Shown here piece by piece: positions 11,410-21,928 of a stretch of 64,000 bases of DNA. Source of the DNA: Brachypterus glaber (Eukaryota > Arthropoda > Insecta > Coleoptera > Kateretidae); assembly GCA_958510825.1 (NCBI GenBank), contig OY294052.1, forward strand, positions 4,857,816-4,921,815. Reading direction: 5' to 3'. The position numbers and the translations under genes were made by a program. Each line of letters begins with the position of its first letter. Position 1 is the first letter of the stretch. A model generated the notes under the pieces. That model made no database searches, had not been told where the DNA came from, and was given only the letters and a program-made list of their open reading frames with translations.

Positions 11410-11935
11410 GGTAGTGGCGCCAAATTTTGCAGAAACTCTCAGGGACAAAGCTTTTTTCCGGCAGTTTTTTTTTGTTTTGGTAGGGGCGCCAATTTTTGTA
11501 GAAACGCCCAAGGACAAAGATTTTTTTCCGTATGGGAACGTTCAAGTATTACGTAACGCAAAATGTACCAAAATTCATACACTTTAAACCTCGGTTCTCA
11601 CGTTTTTCAAGGCTGTAGAGATTTTATATTTTGGCTACCCCCCCTAACACACCCCCTAATAATCTATAATAACGCGAGAACCGGGCTATGAAGTGTATGA
11701 ATTTTGGTACAATTTGCGTTACGTAATACTTGAACGTTCCCTATGGTGTTTTTTTGGTTTGGTAGGGGAGCAAAGGTGGTCGCCATTTTTTTTAGAAATG
11801 CCCAGGGACAAAGTTTTTTTCTTTGGAAGGTGTTTTTTGTTTTGGTAGGGGCAGCCAATTTTTGTAGAAACGCTCAGGGACAAAGCCTTTTTTCGGAGGG
11901 TGTTTTTTTGGTTTGGTAGGGGCGCCAAGAAAGAA
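11410..11935. repeat. Minisatellite S, locus 1
   Basis: Units of about 60-75 bp carry GGGGCGCCAA, TTTTGTAGAAACGC and AGGGACAAAGCTTTTTTCCG. About five units remain, split by the MITE at 11534-11741. The same unit forms arrays at 20335-20515 (inverse) and 45686-46015. Confidence 0.65.
11534..11741. mobile_element. Palindromic Harbinger-type MITE B, copy 2, inside minisatellite S
   Basis: Begins GGGAACGTTCAAGTATTACG and ends with the inverse, flanked by the 3-bp duplication TAT (11531-11533, 11742-11744). It interrupts a minisatellite unit, so it postdates the array. Confidence 0.75.
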
Positions 11936-12226
11936 TCCTATCTACGCGACTGTTCCTGAAACACACTATATTTTTTACAGTGTATCCGCAAATAAAACCT
12001 TTTTCGTAATAATCACTGGAACGTGATTTTAGACTGCAAAATACGACAAATTATCTCGTAATGTGACTCCCAAACGATATTTTTTGGCCGAGCTTAGCAG
12101 TTTTTTCTTTAATGCAAACAATGCGTACCATTGTACTACATTAAATAAAGAGAAGAGGAAATCTTATACAGAGTGATTAAAAATATAAGTATTGAATTTA
12201 AAGATCTAGGTGTTTCCTATTTATAC

Positions 12227-12353
12227 AGGGTGTCTCAACGAAGCCGACTCGGTCGATATATAGTAAAGTATCCACTTTAGAGAAAAACTTTAAAGGGAAA
12301 AGTTGTATGGTTTTTTTCAAAATTTGCGTTACGTAATACTTGTACGTTCCCTT
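12227..12353. mobile_element. Chimeric end fragments
   Basis: A mariner-like start ATACAGGGTGTCTC (about 12225) is followed by AT-rich sequence, then the right end of Harbinger MITE B (GCGTTACGTAATACTTG...GTTCCC, to 12353). Neither element is complete. Confidence 0.4.
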
Positions 12354-12439
12354 ATACGTTAGTTTCGAATTTTCCAAAATTTTTAAAAATCGCCCTAGAC
12401 TAAAAATTCTTGGATACAAATTTGTGTCCTGAAAAATAA

Positions 12440-12600
12440 GTAAAATTTTTTTGCCCGTCTGTCCGTCCGATGTCACGATTTTTGTAGACACGATAACTTA
12501 AGAACGAATAATCCCTTCCCATTGAAATTTTCAGGAAAAATCTAGTTCTATAAGGGGAAGACCCTTTGTTATTGAAAGTAATTCCCCCAAAATCAAAAAA
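12440..12600. repeat. GTCCGTCCG / GATAACTTAAGAACG module
   Basis: A CTGTCCGTCCGATG run is followed about 25 bp later by CACGATAACTTAAGAACG. The same two-part module recurs at about 14255-14350, 24215-24320 and 31527-31640 in otherwise different repeats. Confidence 0.5.
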
Positions 12601-12877
12601 TCCATTGGAGTTTATTTTAAAAAAATGAAATTTTTTTTTTCAAAAACCTTTCGTTTTTCGCAGAGAAAATAAAAAAAATATTTGTTTTTCAAGTTCAAGA
12701 ATATATTTAAAAAAAATCTAAATTTTCTCGTTCTTCGAAAAAAGAAAAAAAAATTGATTTTTTTTTTATTTTTTTTGAATATTTAGGAAAATGCAGTATA
12801 CCATTTACTGTGAATAGTATATAATGGAATACGTAGCATTACATATCTTCACGGCTTGTTATTATATCGAAAAGCTA

Positions 12878-13457
12878 AAAAAATCGGCAGACTAACATCT
12901 CTACTCTAAATTTCTCTACTCCCTAACATCCCTACTCCATAACATCCCTACTCCACAACAACTCTACTCCGTAACATCTCTACTCCATAACATCTCTACT
13001 CCGTAACAACTCTACTCCACGCTATAAGGACTTTATTAGCCACTTAATAATAAATGAGCAGTTCAAAGAACAAAGAATCTTCTTCTAGATTATTTTATTT
13101 TTTTCGTAGAAAACGTTTATCTTTAAATTCAAATCTAGAACAATCATAAATGAATTATTCTAAAAGCCACAATGACCGCGTACTCTTAATATGCATTAAT
13201 AAGTAAGTAATTAATAAATTAAATTCATATTTGACAGTGACTTAGCATGACAAATATTCATTTAAGTTAAGACAAGTGGCTAATCGAGTGCATATAGTGC
13301 GGAGTAGAGTTGTTACGGAGTAGAGATGTTATGGAGTAGAGATGTTATGGAGTAGAGATGTTACGGAGTAAAGTTGTTGTGGAGTAGGGATGTTATGGAG
13401 TAGGGATGTTAGGGAGTAGAGAAATTTAGAGTAGAGATGTTAGTTTGCCAAAAAATC
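12878..13457. mobile_element. Foldback element M with tandemly repetitive arms
   Basis: Each arm (about 12885-13020 and 13310-13449) is made of some eight tandem 16-bp units related to AACATCTCTACTCCAT, and the two arms are inverted copies. The loop is about 290 bp of AT-rich, non-coding DNA. Arms built of short tandem repeats are a known property of Drosophila FB elements. Confidence 0.75.
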
Positions 13458-13719
13458 TTTATTTATTTATTTTTTTTTTCATTTTTTAATGACATATTTA
13501 TTATAAATATTGCAATTTACAATTACATAATATCAATGAAACGTATTAAAATTTATACAATCTTCTATAAACTTTTCGTTTCCTTTGTTTGCGTCAAAAT
13601 TCAAGTGCATTTGTGTATACCAAACACAAAGAAAATCTAGAGACCGTTGAAACCATGAAGATACTTCACCATCACGTTACCTTAGAATTGAAGTGCTTAG
13701 GGGAATAAGAGACGTTAAT

Positions 13720-14144
13720 CCTATTTTTTCTATTTTGCGACTCTTATAAAATCATAATCACTCGCATTTTGCGTGTTCTTATAGGCCCATAAGAGGTCTG
13801 TACTTTTTGTTCTTTTGGGTTGGCAACAGACCTGGCCTATCGCTTGACATTTTCCGTGCAAATGTCAATGTCGCTTTAAAGTTGAATTTTTTACAAAATT
13901 TTGTGTTTAGGTTATTTTTACCATGTTAAAATTGTGGCTTGGTTAATTGCAGTAAAAAATAGAAGAAATTACTATAAAATATACCAAAATATCATTTGTT
14001 CTTAGAATTTTAAACATGGTGTAAACTGTAATGCTAATCCAAAACAAAAATCCCTAAATCAGTCATCAATTTAAATGTAAGTTTTTTTTTTAATTTTAGA
14101 GGAAAATAGAAAAAATAGTATAAAGCACTCGTTTCATAACACGT
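13720..14144. repeat. Repeat family O, copy 2
   Basis: Direct-orientation copy of 7139-7539, with a roughly 20-bp insertion near 13990. Both copies run on into a CTCGTTTCATAACACG sequence, so the true end may lie just beyond. Confidence 0.65.
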
Positions 14145-14504
14145 TTTTAGCACACGAGTGCAAGTTTAGAAAACGAGCCGCTTGCGCTAGAATAGTATTA
14201 TACGGTAGTTACGAGTTTTTAAAAATTTTCAAAAAAGTAGCAACTTTTTTTTATGAAATGTCCGTCCGCCCGATGTCACGATTTTTGTGAACACGATAAT
14301 TCAGGAACGAATTATCCGATCGACTTGAAATTTTCAGGAAAAATCAAGTTCCCTATTGTTTTTGAAAGTAATCCCCCCAAAAACAAAAAAGTAATGGGGC
14401 GTTAAACTTTTAAAAAAATCGAAAAAAGCTGAAGAAACGTAGTTTTTTTAGAAAAAAATAATTTTATTATAAGGATCAATTCTACCATTTTTTTTTAATG
14501 GAGC

Positions 14505-14905
14505 TCTCTACAACTAGAATTATGAAACAAAAGACGTCTACCCTATCTCTATCTCATTTGTGCTACACTTTCCAGCCAACCAAATAAATACTTATTTGTT
14601 TTTCATACAACAAATACAGTATTTATTTGGTTGGCCGGAAAGTGTAGCACTGAGCGGCACGAACGAACATAGCTAATGTGAATCTGTAGAATAAAATAAT
14701 CCTACTAAAATTTAGATGGCGCCAGTAATTTCTTTAATAAAAATAATATAGTTACACTTTTCGCCCGGCCAAGTAAATATTGTATTTGTCCAACACAGAA
14801 CAAATACAGAATTTGTTTGGTTGGGTGGAAGTGGGAGTGTATGTATGTCTTCTATCCTTTTTGGGTAGAACTTTTGTCCCTGTCTAATCTAACGGGAGAA
14901 ATCCC
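14505..14905 (-). mobile_element. MITE J, copy 1
   Basis: About 400 bp, inverse of 19617-20004 and 41855-42240. Landmarks are GGGTAGAACTTTTGTCC at one end and GTCTACCC-like at the other, which are loosely inverted. Internal palindromes are built on CAAATACAGTATTTATTTGG. No coding sequence. Confidence 0.65.
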
Positions 14906-15110
14906 CATTTTTAGTTTTTCGGAAAAAGAAAATTAAAAAAAAATGAAATTTTGACTTTTTTTTATTTTCTTTTTGATTTTTTTTTTCAAATTTTTCGTTT
15001 TTTAAAAAAAGATATTTTAAAAAATAATAAAAATGCGACGATGTAGGGCAAGTTCCTATAGATTTATTTGAAAATGGGACTTGTGTTCCTTATTCCCCCG
15101 AGCCCTTCAA

Positions 15111-15226
15111 TTAGCCGGCTGCTTCACGGAGAAGAAATGACTGCCCTTGAACTATCGTCGCCTTTGTCGGTTGATTTGGAGCACGTAGGTCTGAGATTGA
15201 ATGATCGACCTGCACGATTTTGAATC
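15111..15226 (-). CDS. Unrecognised terminal-exon-like coding island
   Basis: On the minus strand a plausible acceptor (CTACAG before 15226) opens a 37-codon frame beginning FKIVQVDHSISDLRAP and ending SFLLREAAG then TAA (15111-15113). AATAAA follows at 15063-15068, about 43 bp later. Composition is near 50% GC against an AT-rich background. The plus strand is also open over most of it, so the strand is not certain. I do not recognise the protein; it could be a last exon of an unannotated gene or a transposon remnant. A possible upstream segment (NLLKSGSTSLTGCAGRSF, minus strand, near 16660-16720) is only suggestive. Confidence 0.3.
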
Positions 15227-15412
15227 CTGTAGATACAGTGTTGCCGTACCTCGTTAGAAAAAAGAGGAATACAGGGAATGGTGACAATAGTGCACTTTGA
15301 CCTTGATAGTTAACTGATAGCGAGTTTAACGTAACATTTTAAATGTGTGAAGCTACTGAGATCAAAAGAAGAAAATTCGATATTTGAAATCTTTATTAAT
15401 TAAGGTTAATAA

Positions 15413-15804
15413 CCCAGACAGCACAAAGATGACTTAAAGATATCGTAGCTCGTCATTCAAGACGTCTTTAGAAACTCGGTTTTCGCCGTATATGCATCTT
15501 AAAGACGTCTTAACGACGTCGTATGTTACAAAAGGTAACGTCTTTAAGACATCTTTTTCAAGACACCTTACTGACGCCTTGCACAGGCGACTTTACAACA
15601 TAAAACCCCCTCCCATTTACGTTTCTAGGTACAGTCGTATTGATATAAAAACCGTAATAAGAATTAGAATGAGGGGTAATTTGTTTGGACTTTTTTAAAC
15701 ATCCCTAAAAAGTAGTCCATAAGATATCCTTTTTATGTCTTTAGGCGTCCAGACATAATTAAGATCTAAAAAAGACGTCTTTAAGATATCATGTGATGTC
15801 TGGG
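15413..15804. mobile_element. Word-array element a (word AAGACGTC)
   Basis: The left end is CCCAGACAGCACAAAGATGA and the right end GATATCATGTGATGTCTGGG. The interior repeats GACGTCTT / AAGACGTC and ATCTTTAAG words in both orientations near both ends. A 68-codon open frame crosses it but is an artefact of the repeats. Confidence 0.6.
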
Positions 15805-16056
15805 TGAACGTCCAGCCCATGATAAAACCCTAATGGATATCCAGTGGATATACTTTAGAATGTCTATGTGGATATCCAGTGGACTTCCTGGACATAGGCG
15901 GACATTTGAAAATCCATTGGATATCTACTATCAATCCAGGATATCCACTGGAAATACTGGATATCCAGAAAGTATATACCCTGGATATCTACTAGTTACT
16001 ATAGTAACAGACAGCACATATATGTGCTGTCACAGCACATATATGTGCTGTCTGGG
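15805..16056. mobile_element. Word-array element b (word GGATATCCA)
   Basis: GGATATCC(A)GT and its complement recur about nine times (15835-15995). The right end carries two copies of the palindrome ACAGCACATATATGTGCTGT and stops in TGTGCTGTCTGGG (16056), a perfect 13-base inverse of the left end of element a at 15413. Elements a and b may be one composite unit. Confidence 0.5.
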
Positions 16057-16738
16057 TAAGATCTTCTGATTTAGAAGAAAGCTTACCAATTCATATTTGG
16101 ACTGTGTTTTGCAATAATATGTTACATTTTGGTTAATACCTTTTAAACTTATTAAAATATTTCACATTTTATACATGTTGTCATACTTAAACAAGTAGGG
16201 GAAATGGGGGATGGTTCAACCAAGAGGCACATTCATACAGTCGCTTTAACCTCCATAACTAGGAAGCTAAAATTTGGCACACTTATGTAAATCGGAAAAT
16301 ATCACTTAAGTGGAATTCCACTTGACTTTTTTTTTCAATAAAGGTTGCGGGCCATACACCCTTGGTTAAAGGTCTAGATATTAATATAGAGCCTTATATA
16401 ATGGGTATCCGCTCTCATCAGCCTGCGTATCCGATGGGATACACAACTAAAGTGGACACACAACGTTAAAAAACGCTATGCAATGCAGCGATGTTTTACG
16501 ACAATATCAGAGGTTTGGACTTTTGGACCTTTGGACCAAAACCGAATAAGCAGTTCAAACGGTGAAAACAAAACAAAAGTCGTATTTTATCCGATTTTGT
16601 TTTATAAACATTTATGGCAACATTGTATTCCTTAAACAAACAGATACAAAGGTATAATAATTTATATACCATAAAGGATCTTCCAGCGCAACCAGTCAAT
16701 GAAGTGGAACCACTTTTAAGCAGATTTACTATATTACA
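16057..16738. other. No gene recognised
   Basis: A GATGGTTCAACCAAGAGGC block near 16210 and an AAGCTAAAATTTGGCAC block look repeat-derived. The minus-strand frame at 16496-16774 includes a coding-like stretch (see 15111-15226) but no confirmed exon. Confidence 0.35.
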
Positions 16739-16740
16739 TA

Positions 16741-17580
16741 CCCGGACAACATTCATAAACTCATGAGGCCTCATGAGAGCATCATGTTATGATTTCCACG
16801 TTTTGTACTCATACGAAGATCATGATGAGCACATCTCATGATTTTGTGATCATGTTGTGAGTTTGTTATGAGGTGTATACATTTAACGTTAAATCATTAA
16901 ATGATGTCATAATGATTTCCACGTGAAATATCAAATGTTGCCCCGGACTCGATTGAGAACGATTGCCGAATAGTACAGGTTCCTGTAATGTTTCAATTTC
17001 AGTGCACTTGACATCGTTATGCGATAGGTGGCGCCACATGTTATTTTCTACCAATAACTAAACTTTTTAAACGAATAAAGCAATACTAGTATTAAAATGC
17101 AGCTGTCTTTATGGGTAATTAACTTACTGGTCAGCTAATTCGATACACATTATCGGATTGGTATGGTGAGCCGTAGATATCTGGAGGTTTTAGTCTAGAG
17201 GAATTAGTGCCCCCCCAAGTCACCTTGGAGAACATTCCCACTGGGAAGTTCCCAGTGGGAAAATCCCGGTGTCCTCAAGTTGTTAAAAATGGATTTATGT
17301 GGGGGTGTATGTCTAGGGGGGCTTGATTTTTTCGTTATTTTATTGGTACCTTTCGCGTTTTCAAGATAAAAAGGTGTTTCTTTTTTTTTAATTTCGAGGT
17401 CAATTTAAATTTCGCGGTTAATTTAAAGTTTGCGCATGCGCAGACCGCTGCTAGATCTTCATGACATGATCTCGTAATGACTTTACAATGAGGAGTCATC
17501 TGTATGCGTTCATGAACTCAGAGAAAATCATTACATGATGTCATAATGACTTCCACGTGAAATAGCAAATGTTGTCCGGG
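16741..17580. mobile_element. Word-array element c, copy 1 (word CATGAT)
   Basis: Ends CCCGGACAAC and GTTGTCCGGG, flanked by TA on both sides (16739-16740, 17581-17582). Both flanking thirds are dense in CATGAT / ATCATG and ATGATGTCATAATGA words. The middle (about 16950-17440) is single-copy in character. It matches 22520-23389 closely. Non-coding. Confidence 0.75.
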
Positions 17581-17645
17581 TACGAGGGGTCTATCACTGC
17601 TGCATTCGATGTACAAAATTGTCTGCATTAATAATGCAGACCCTT

Positions 17646-17746
17646 GCCCCCAACAGCACACTTTGCTTCTAAGAATATTCTAAGAAGGAAAGAATATTCT
17701 TAGAAATATCTAAGAATATTCTTAGAACATTTGTGCTGTCAGGGGC
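17646..17746. mobile_element. Word-array element d1 (word CTAAGAATATTCTTAG)
   Basis: Only 101 bp. Ends GCCCCCAACAGCACA and TGTGCTGTCAGGGGC are inverted, and the centre is four overlapping TCTAAGAATATTC palindromes. The ACAGCACA part of the end is shared with elements a and b. Confidence 0.55.
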
Positions 17747-17900
17747 AGTACCTGCATTACTTGCATTAAATGTACATTATCTGCATTATCTGTAAATTAC
17801 GTACATTATTTGCATTACTGTGCAATGCATTACTCTGCATTACGTGTATTATTCTGCATTATTGTGCATTATCTGCATTATTTTGCATTAGTTTTGGTAA

Positions 17901-18133
17901 GGGGTTGTCCATATATTACGTAACGCAAATTGTACCAAAATTCATACACTTCATACCCCGTTTCTGGCGTTATTAAAGGATGTAGAGATTTCATATTTTG
18001 GCTACCCCCCCAAATAGGGGGGTGTTAGGGGGGGTAGCCAAAATATCTCTACAGCCTTTAATAACGCAAGAACCGGGGTATGAAGTGTATGAATTTTGGT
18101 ACAATTTGCGTTACGTAATATATGGACAGCCCC
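17901..18133. mobile_element. Palindromic Harbinger-type MITE with A ends and B interior
   Basis: Flanked by the 3-bp duplication TAA (17898-17900, 18134-18136). The termini are of type A (GGGGTTGTCCATATATTACG) but everything inside the shared ATTACGTAACGCAAA core is type B (GTACCAAAATTCATACACTT). The arms are about 110 bp each. Confidence 0.75.
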
Positions 18134-18461
18134 TAAGAACCGTCAGGACAAAGCTTTTTTTGGAGGTGAGGACCTTTTTTTTTAGTCATCAAAAATCGAG
18201 TCAAAAATTTTGTCCGGGAATTTTTTTTGTAGCTGTCAGCTCCTCAGAGAACTTTTTTTTAGTCGTCAAAAATTTTGTCGGGGATTTTTTTTTTGTCTGC
18301 AAGAATGTGTACTTTACATTATTCTGCATTAAAAATATCATACAGTACGTGTATTTTTTGTAAAAATATCGTGCAGTGCCTGCATTTTTCATGCATTTTC
18401 TGCAGTAGGTGTACAAAAATTTCTCAGTGATAGACCCCTCGATTACATATTTACACATTCT

Positions 18462-19323
18462 CCCAGTCAACACAAATACATGGCAGGAACATAGCAGGTA
18501 CATAACCACTGTTCTATGTGATGTTGCAGACATGTAATTTTTATAGTCCATGTATAGTCTTTGGACTTTAACAATTCCGCCTCAAGTTATGTATCAGCTA
18601 CATAACATGCTACATATCAGATACATACTAGGTACATAACAATAAAAGTAGGCGTTTCCGAATTTTACTTGTTATGGAGTGCATCATAGATTTAGACATG
18701 GTGAACATTTTTACGTCTTTTTGATAAACCTAATAATTAAAGTATATAAATATCTTTATATGTAGCATCCATCAGGCAAAATTCTTATACGATGTGCATT
18801 TTTACTGTGAAAGCAAACTTTCTACCAGGCTTAAAAATCATGGGCCACATAAAAAACCAATTTTTAGAGAAAAAATAGCAAATAATCATTTTAAAAATAT
18901 ATATATATTTTAATTTTTTGTCTAAAATTATCTAAAATCGGTTTAGTTGTCTAAAAATACATGCGTTTCTACTACTTAAGGGTAAAACTTTTATTATTAA
19001 GAACAATTTTAAGAATATTAGTGATTCTAACCTATAAAAATTAAAATAATATAGACGCCATATTTAGTATTGAATTCATAACATTTTATGTATCGTGTAT
19101 GTTCTCGTACTATATATGATACATAACATGCAATATTGCATGTTATGTACCATACATATGTATGTTACATCTTATGTAATATGGCACATGTAACGTAAAA
19201 AATCTTTCTGTTATAGGGCATGTTATGTAGCATACATATGTATGTTATGTCTCATGTAATATGGCACATGTTACCTAAAAAATCTTTCTTTACCATGTTG
19301 CATCCATATATGTGCGGACTGGG
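18462..19323. mobile_element. Word-array element e (word ACATAC / GTATGT)
   Basis: The left end CCCAGTCAACACAAATACAT matches the inverse of the right end TATATGTGCGGACTGGG. Flanks repeat CT (18460-18461, 19324-19325), a 2-bp duplication. Both end regions repeat ACATAAC, TACATATGTATGT and CATGTAA words. The middle is AT-rich and non-coding. Confidence 0.6.
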
Positions 19324-19616
19324 CTACTACTATCATGATATGTCAACTCTGTCAACAATAAATATATCTCAATAAAGATATCTTAGAACATTGGCCCTTA
19401 GCAATTAGATTTTAATTAAAAGGTTTTATAAAATAACTTGCTTTTTAAATTTTCAGGTTTTTCGAAAATGCTTCATATACTCCATTGAATTTTAATTTTT
19501 TTCCTTACGTAATTCAGTTCATTTATTGTCTGTGTACCCCGTAAAAACGGGCATGTCAAATCTTTTCAAAATCCTATGGGATTTTAGTAAGATTAATAAA
19601 TGGGCTTTAAAGCCAA

Positions 19617-20004
19617 TGGAGATTTCTCCCGTTAGATTAGACAGGGACAAAAGTTCTACCCAAAAAGGATAGAAGACATACATACACTCCCACTTACACC
19701 CAACCAAACAAATTCTGTATTTGTTCTTTGTTGAACAAATACAATATTTACTTGGCCGGGCGAAAAGTGTAACTAGATTATATTATTTTTATTAAAGAAA
19801 TTACTGGCGCCATCTAAATTTTAGTAGAATTATCTTATTCTACAGATTTACATTAGCTATGTTCGTTCGTGCCGCTTAGTGCTACACTTTTCGGCCAACC
19901 AAATAAATACTGTATTTGTTGTATGAAAAACAAATACAGTATTTATTTGGTTGGCTGGAAAGTGTAGCAAAAATGAGATAGAGATAGGGTAGACGTCTTT
20001 TGTT
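19617..20004 (+). mobile_element. MITE J, copy 2
   Basis: Copy of the family at 14505-14905 (inverse) and 41855-42240 (same orientation). It starts around GATTTCTCCCGTTAGATTAG and ends around GATAGGGTAGACGTC. No coding sequence. Confidence 0.65.
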
Positions 20005-20334
20005 TTGTTTTGCTACCAAAGTTTGTCAAAAACCATGAATACCTATCAAGTTGATGGTATTCCTACAATTTCCCACTTTATTGATGCAGGGGGAGGATTT
20101 TAAAAACACATTTTTCTGTAATATTAAACATAAAAACAAGCAAAGGGGTATCGCCCTTGGATTTAATGAAAATCCACCCCCATAAAGAGGGTTAAACTAC
20201 GACCAAGCACCAAAAAAGTAGTAAATCATAAAGTATCTCAAGAAAAATCGAGTTAGAGGGAGTCAGTTATCAAGTCCAAACCAGAAAAAAATCTATGGGG
20301 GCTCAGCCCCCAGGGTGGCACCGTCCAAAAAAAA
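20005..20334. other. No gene recognised
   Basis: No coding sequence or defined repeat. Confidence 0.35.
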
Positions 20335-20515
20335 AAGCTTTATCCCTGACGGCTAAAAGTCCTAACAAATACCTTCATGAAAAAAAAAGCGTTGTCCCTG
20401 ACGGTTTCTACTAAACTTAAAATTAAATTGGCGCCCCAAAAGTTACCTTTTCAAGAAAAAAGCATTGTCCCTGACGGTTACTACCAGACTTGGCGCCCCT
20501 GCAAAAAACCTTAAA
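20335..20515 (-). repeat. Minisatellite S, locus 2
   Basis: Three inverse-orientation units with AAAAAGCTTTATCCCTGACGG, TACTAAACTT and GGCGCCCC landmarks, related to 11410-11935 and 45686-46015. Confidence 0.6.
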
Positions 20516-21085
20516 AAATCAGCGAAAACACCAGGAGGGGCTCAAATCAAGGCCAGGGGGGCTTAGTACCTTTGCCCCCGCCCAGTTAAGGCCCTGATTT
20601 TATCTTCCAATCGAAGTTACAGGTGTTGGAAAAACAGGCTAAAAAACCTCTCTTTTTGCGATAACTCTCGAATATCAACATCTATCTATATAGTATAGAC
20701 TATACCTACAATGTTTGGATTTAAAATAGGTAAACTCTTGAAATAAAACCTAACCAATGCACCGCAATTTCTATAAAATTAGGTTTCCGGCCAAAATGAT
20801 TCCCCTCTATCAAAACATTTCGCTCACCCCAACTTTAACAACTACCTGTATAAAAATTTTCTGTTCTTCGTCACAGGTGCGTTGATGCACTGGTTGTTGT
20901 TTTTACACATGAGTGAGTATCCGATCTTGGGACAGGTGATGCTGTTCTTTTGTTGATTTTAACATTGATGCATCAAGCATGCTTCGAGCGGTGCATTATA
21001 CCCATTTTTTGAAAGTGAAATTCTATTCGATTTCGTATGGTCTGTGCACAGTATAATTAAATAATATAATGAAATGAAATTTTAT
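20516..21085. other. No gene recognised
   Basis: A strong acceptor-like tract ends in CGTCACAG at about 20877 and a donor-like GTGAGTAT follows about 37 bp later on the plus strand. This would be a 36-bp microexon, but nothing supports it further. Confidence 0.3.
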
Positions 21086-21705
21086 AAAACTAGATGAAAC
21101 GTTGCAATCACCCTGTCAAAACATCGACACTATTCTACACTAGAGGCATCTAGTTTGCAAATTTCAAACAAGGTGTTTTGTTTGATTTTAAATTATGTAT
21201 CTTTAATTTTTTGAAATCGGGTTATAAATATGTGAGATATGCTAAAAAAACCTTTTACTGCTTTAAACGCCAATATCTCGAAAACAATGCGTTTTAGGAA
21301 AACGTTGTTTATAACATTTTTTGACCAATTTAAAATTATCTTTTATATAAGTGCTAAATTAACCAAATACGATAATAATTGCCTTAATTATAAACAAAAC
21401 ACGCTAAAAACAGGAGTTTTACCATATTTTTACCCCCTTACCCCAATCGTTTACCCCCAAAATCTAATCAGCTCTTCGGAATACGATAAGAAACAATATG
21501 CAAAAAACCGCAAGTCGATATCTCATGTAGAAATGGAGGTTAGAGAGTTTACACCCAGACAGACAGACGGACGCAAATTTTTTTTTTACTGATTTCGACT
21601 CAGAATGGTCGAGAAATGTGAAAAAAACGGTGTCAAAGATTTTGACTTTTCGGCGAAAATTTCAATACATCGGCACTCTTAGTAGCACTAAGTGCCGATG
21701 TAATA
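21086..21705 (+). mobile_element. Repeat R1, copy 1
   Basis: Begins near GATGAAACGTTGCAATCACC and ends with the palindrome CATCGGCACTCTTAG...CTAAGTGCCGATG. Inside is CCCAGACAGACAGACGGACG. The 117-codon frame across it is not protein-like. Copies: 22219-23676 (inverse, interrupted), 33092-33370 (inverse, deleted) and 50128-50765. Confidence 0.6.
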
Positions 21706-21727
21706 ACTAGCATATTTTAAAGAGTAC

Positions 21728-21927
21728 NNNNNNNNNNNNNNNNNNNNNNNNNNNNNNNNNNNNNNNNNNNNNNNNNNNNNNNNNNNNNNNNNNNNNNNNN
21801 NNNNNNNNNNNNNNNNNNNNNNNNNNNNNNNNNNNNNNNNNNNNNNNNNNNNNNNNNNNNNNNNNNNNNNNNNNNNNNNNNNNNNNNNNNNNNNNNNNNN
21901 NNNNNNNNNNNNNNNNNNNNNNNNNNN
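21728..21927. other. Assembly gap (200 N)
   Basis: Exactly 200 undetermined bases, probably a fixed-size scaffold gap of unknown true length. Confidence 0.95.
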
Positions 21928-21928
21928 G

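Larger units (their letters stand above)
17584..18440. mobile_element. Word-array element d2 (word TGCATTA), host of two nested insertions
   Basis: Ends GAGGGGTCTATCACTG and CAGTGATAGACCCCTC are perfect 16-base inverted repeats. The interior is an array of TCTGCATTA / TACATTA words (17755-17895, 18300-18420). It is interrupted by element d1 (17646-17746) and a Harbinger MITE (17901-18133). Its left end abuts the right end of element c. Confidence 0.65.

Noticed and set aside
12893..13020. CRISPR-like array of 16-bp units
   Set aside because: The units are contiguous without spacers, a mirrored array lies 300 bp away, and the genome is eukaryotic.
18201..18551. 116- and 121-codon frames on opposite strands around 18.0-18.5 kb
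   Set aside because: They cross the Harbinger MITE and the TGCATTA array; no protein features.
20877..20916. 36-bp plus-strand microexon
   Set aside because: Splice-like signals at both sides but no reading frame or neighbouring exons to join.
21239..21592. 117-codon open frame
   Set aside because: Lies wholly in repeat R1 and recurs with changes in another copy (50399-50704); it contains the translated GACAGACAGACGG run.
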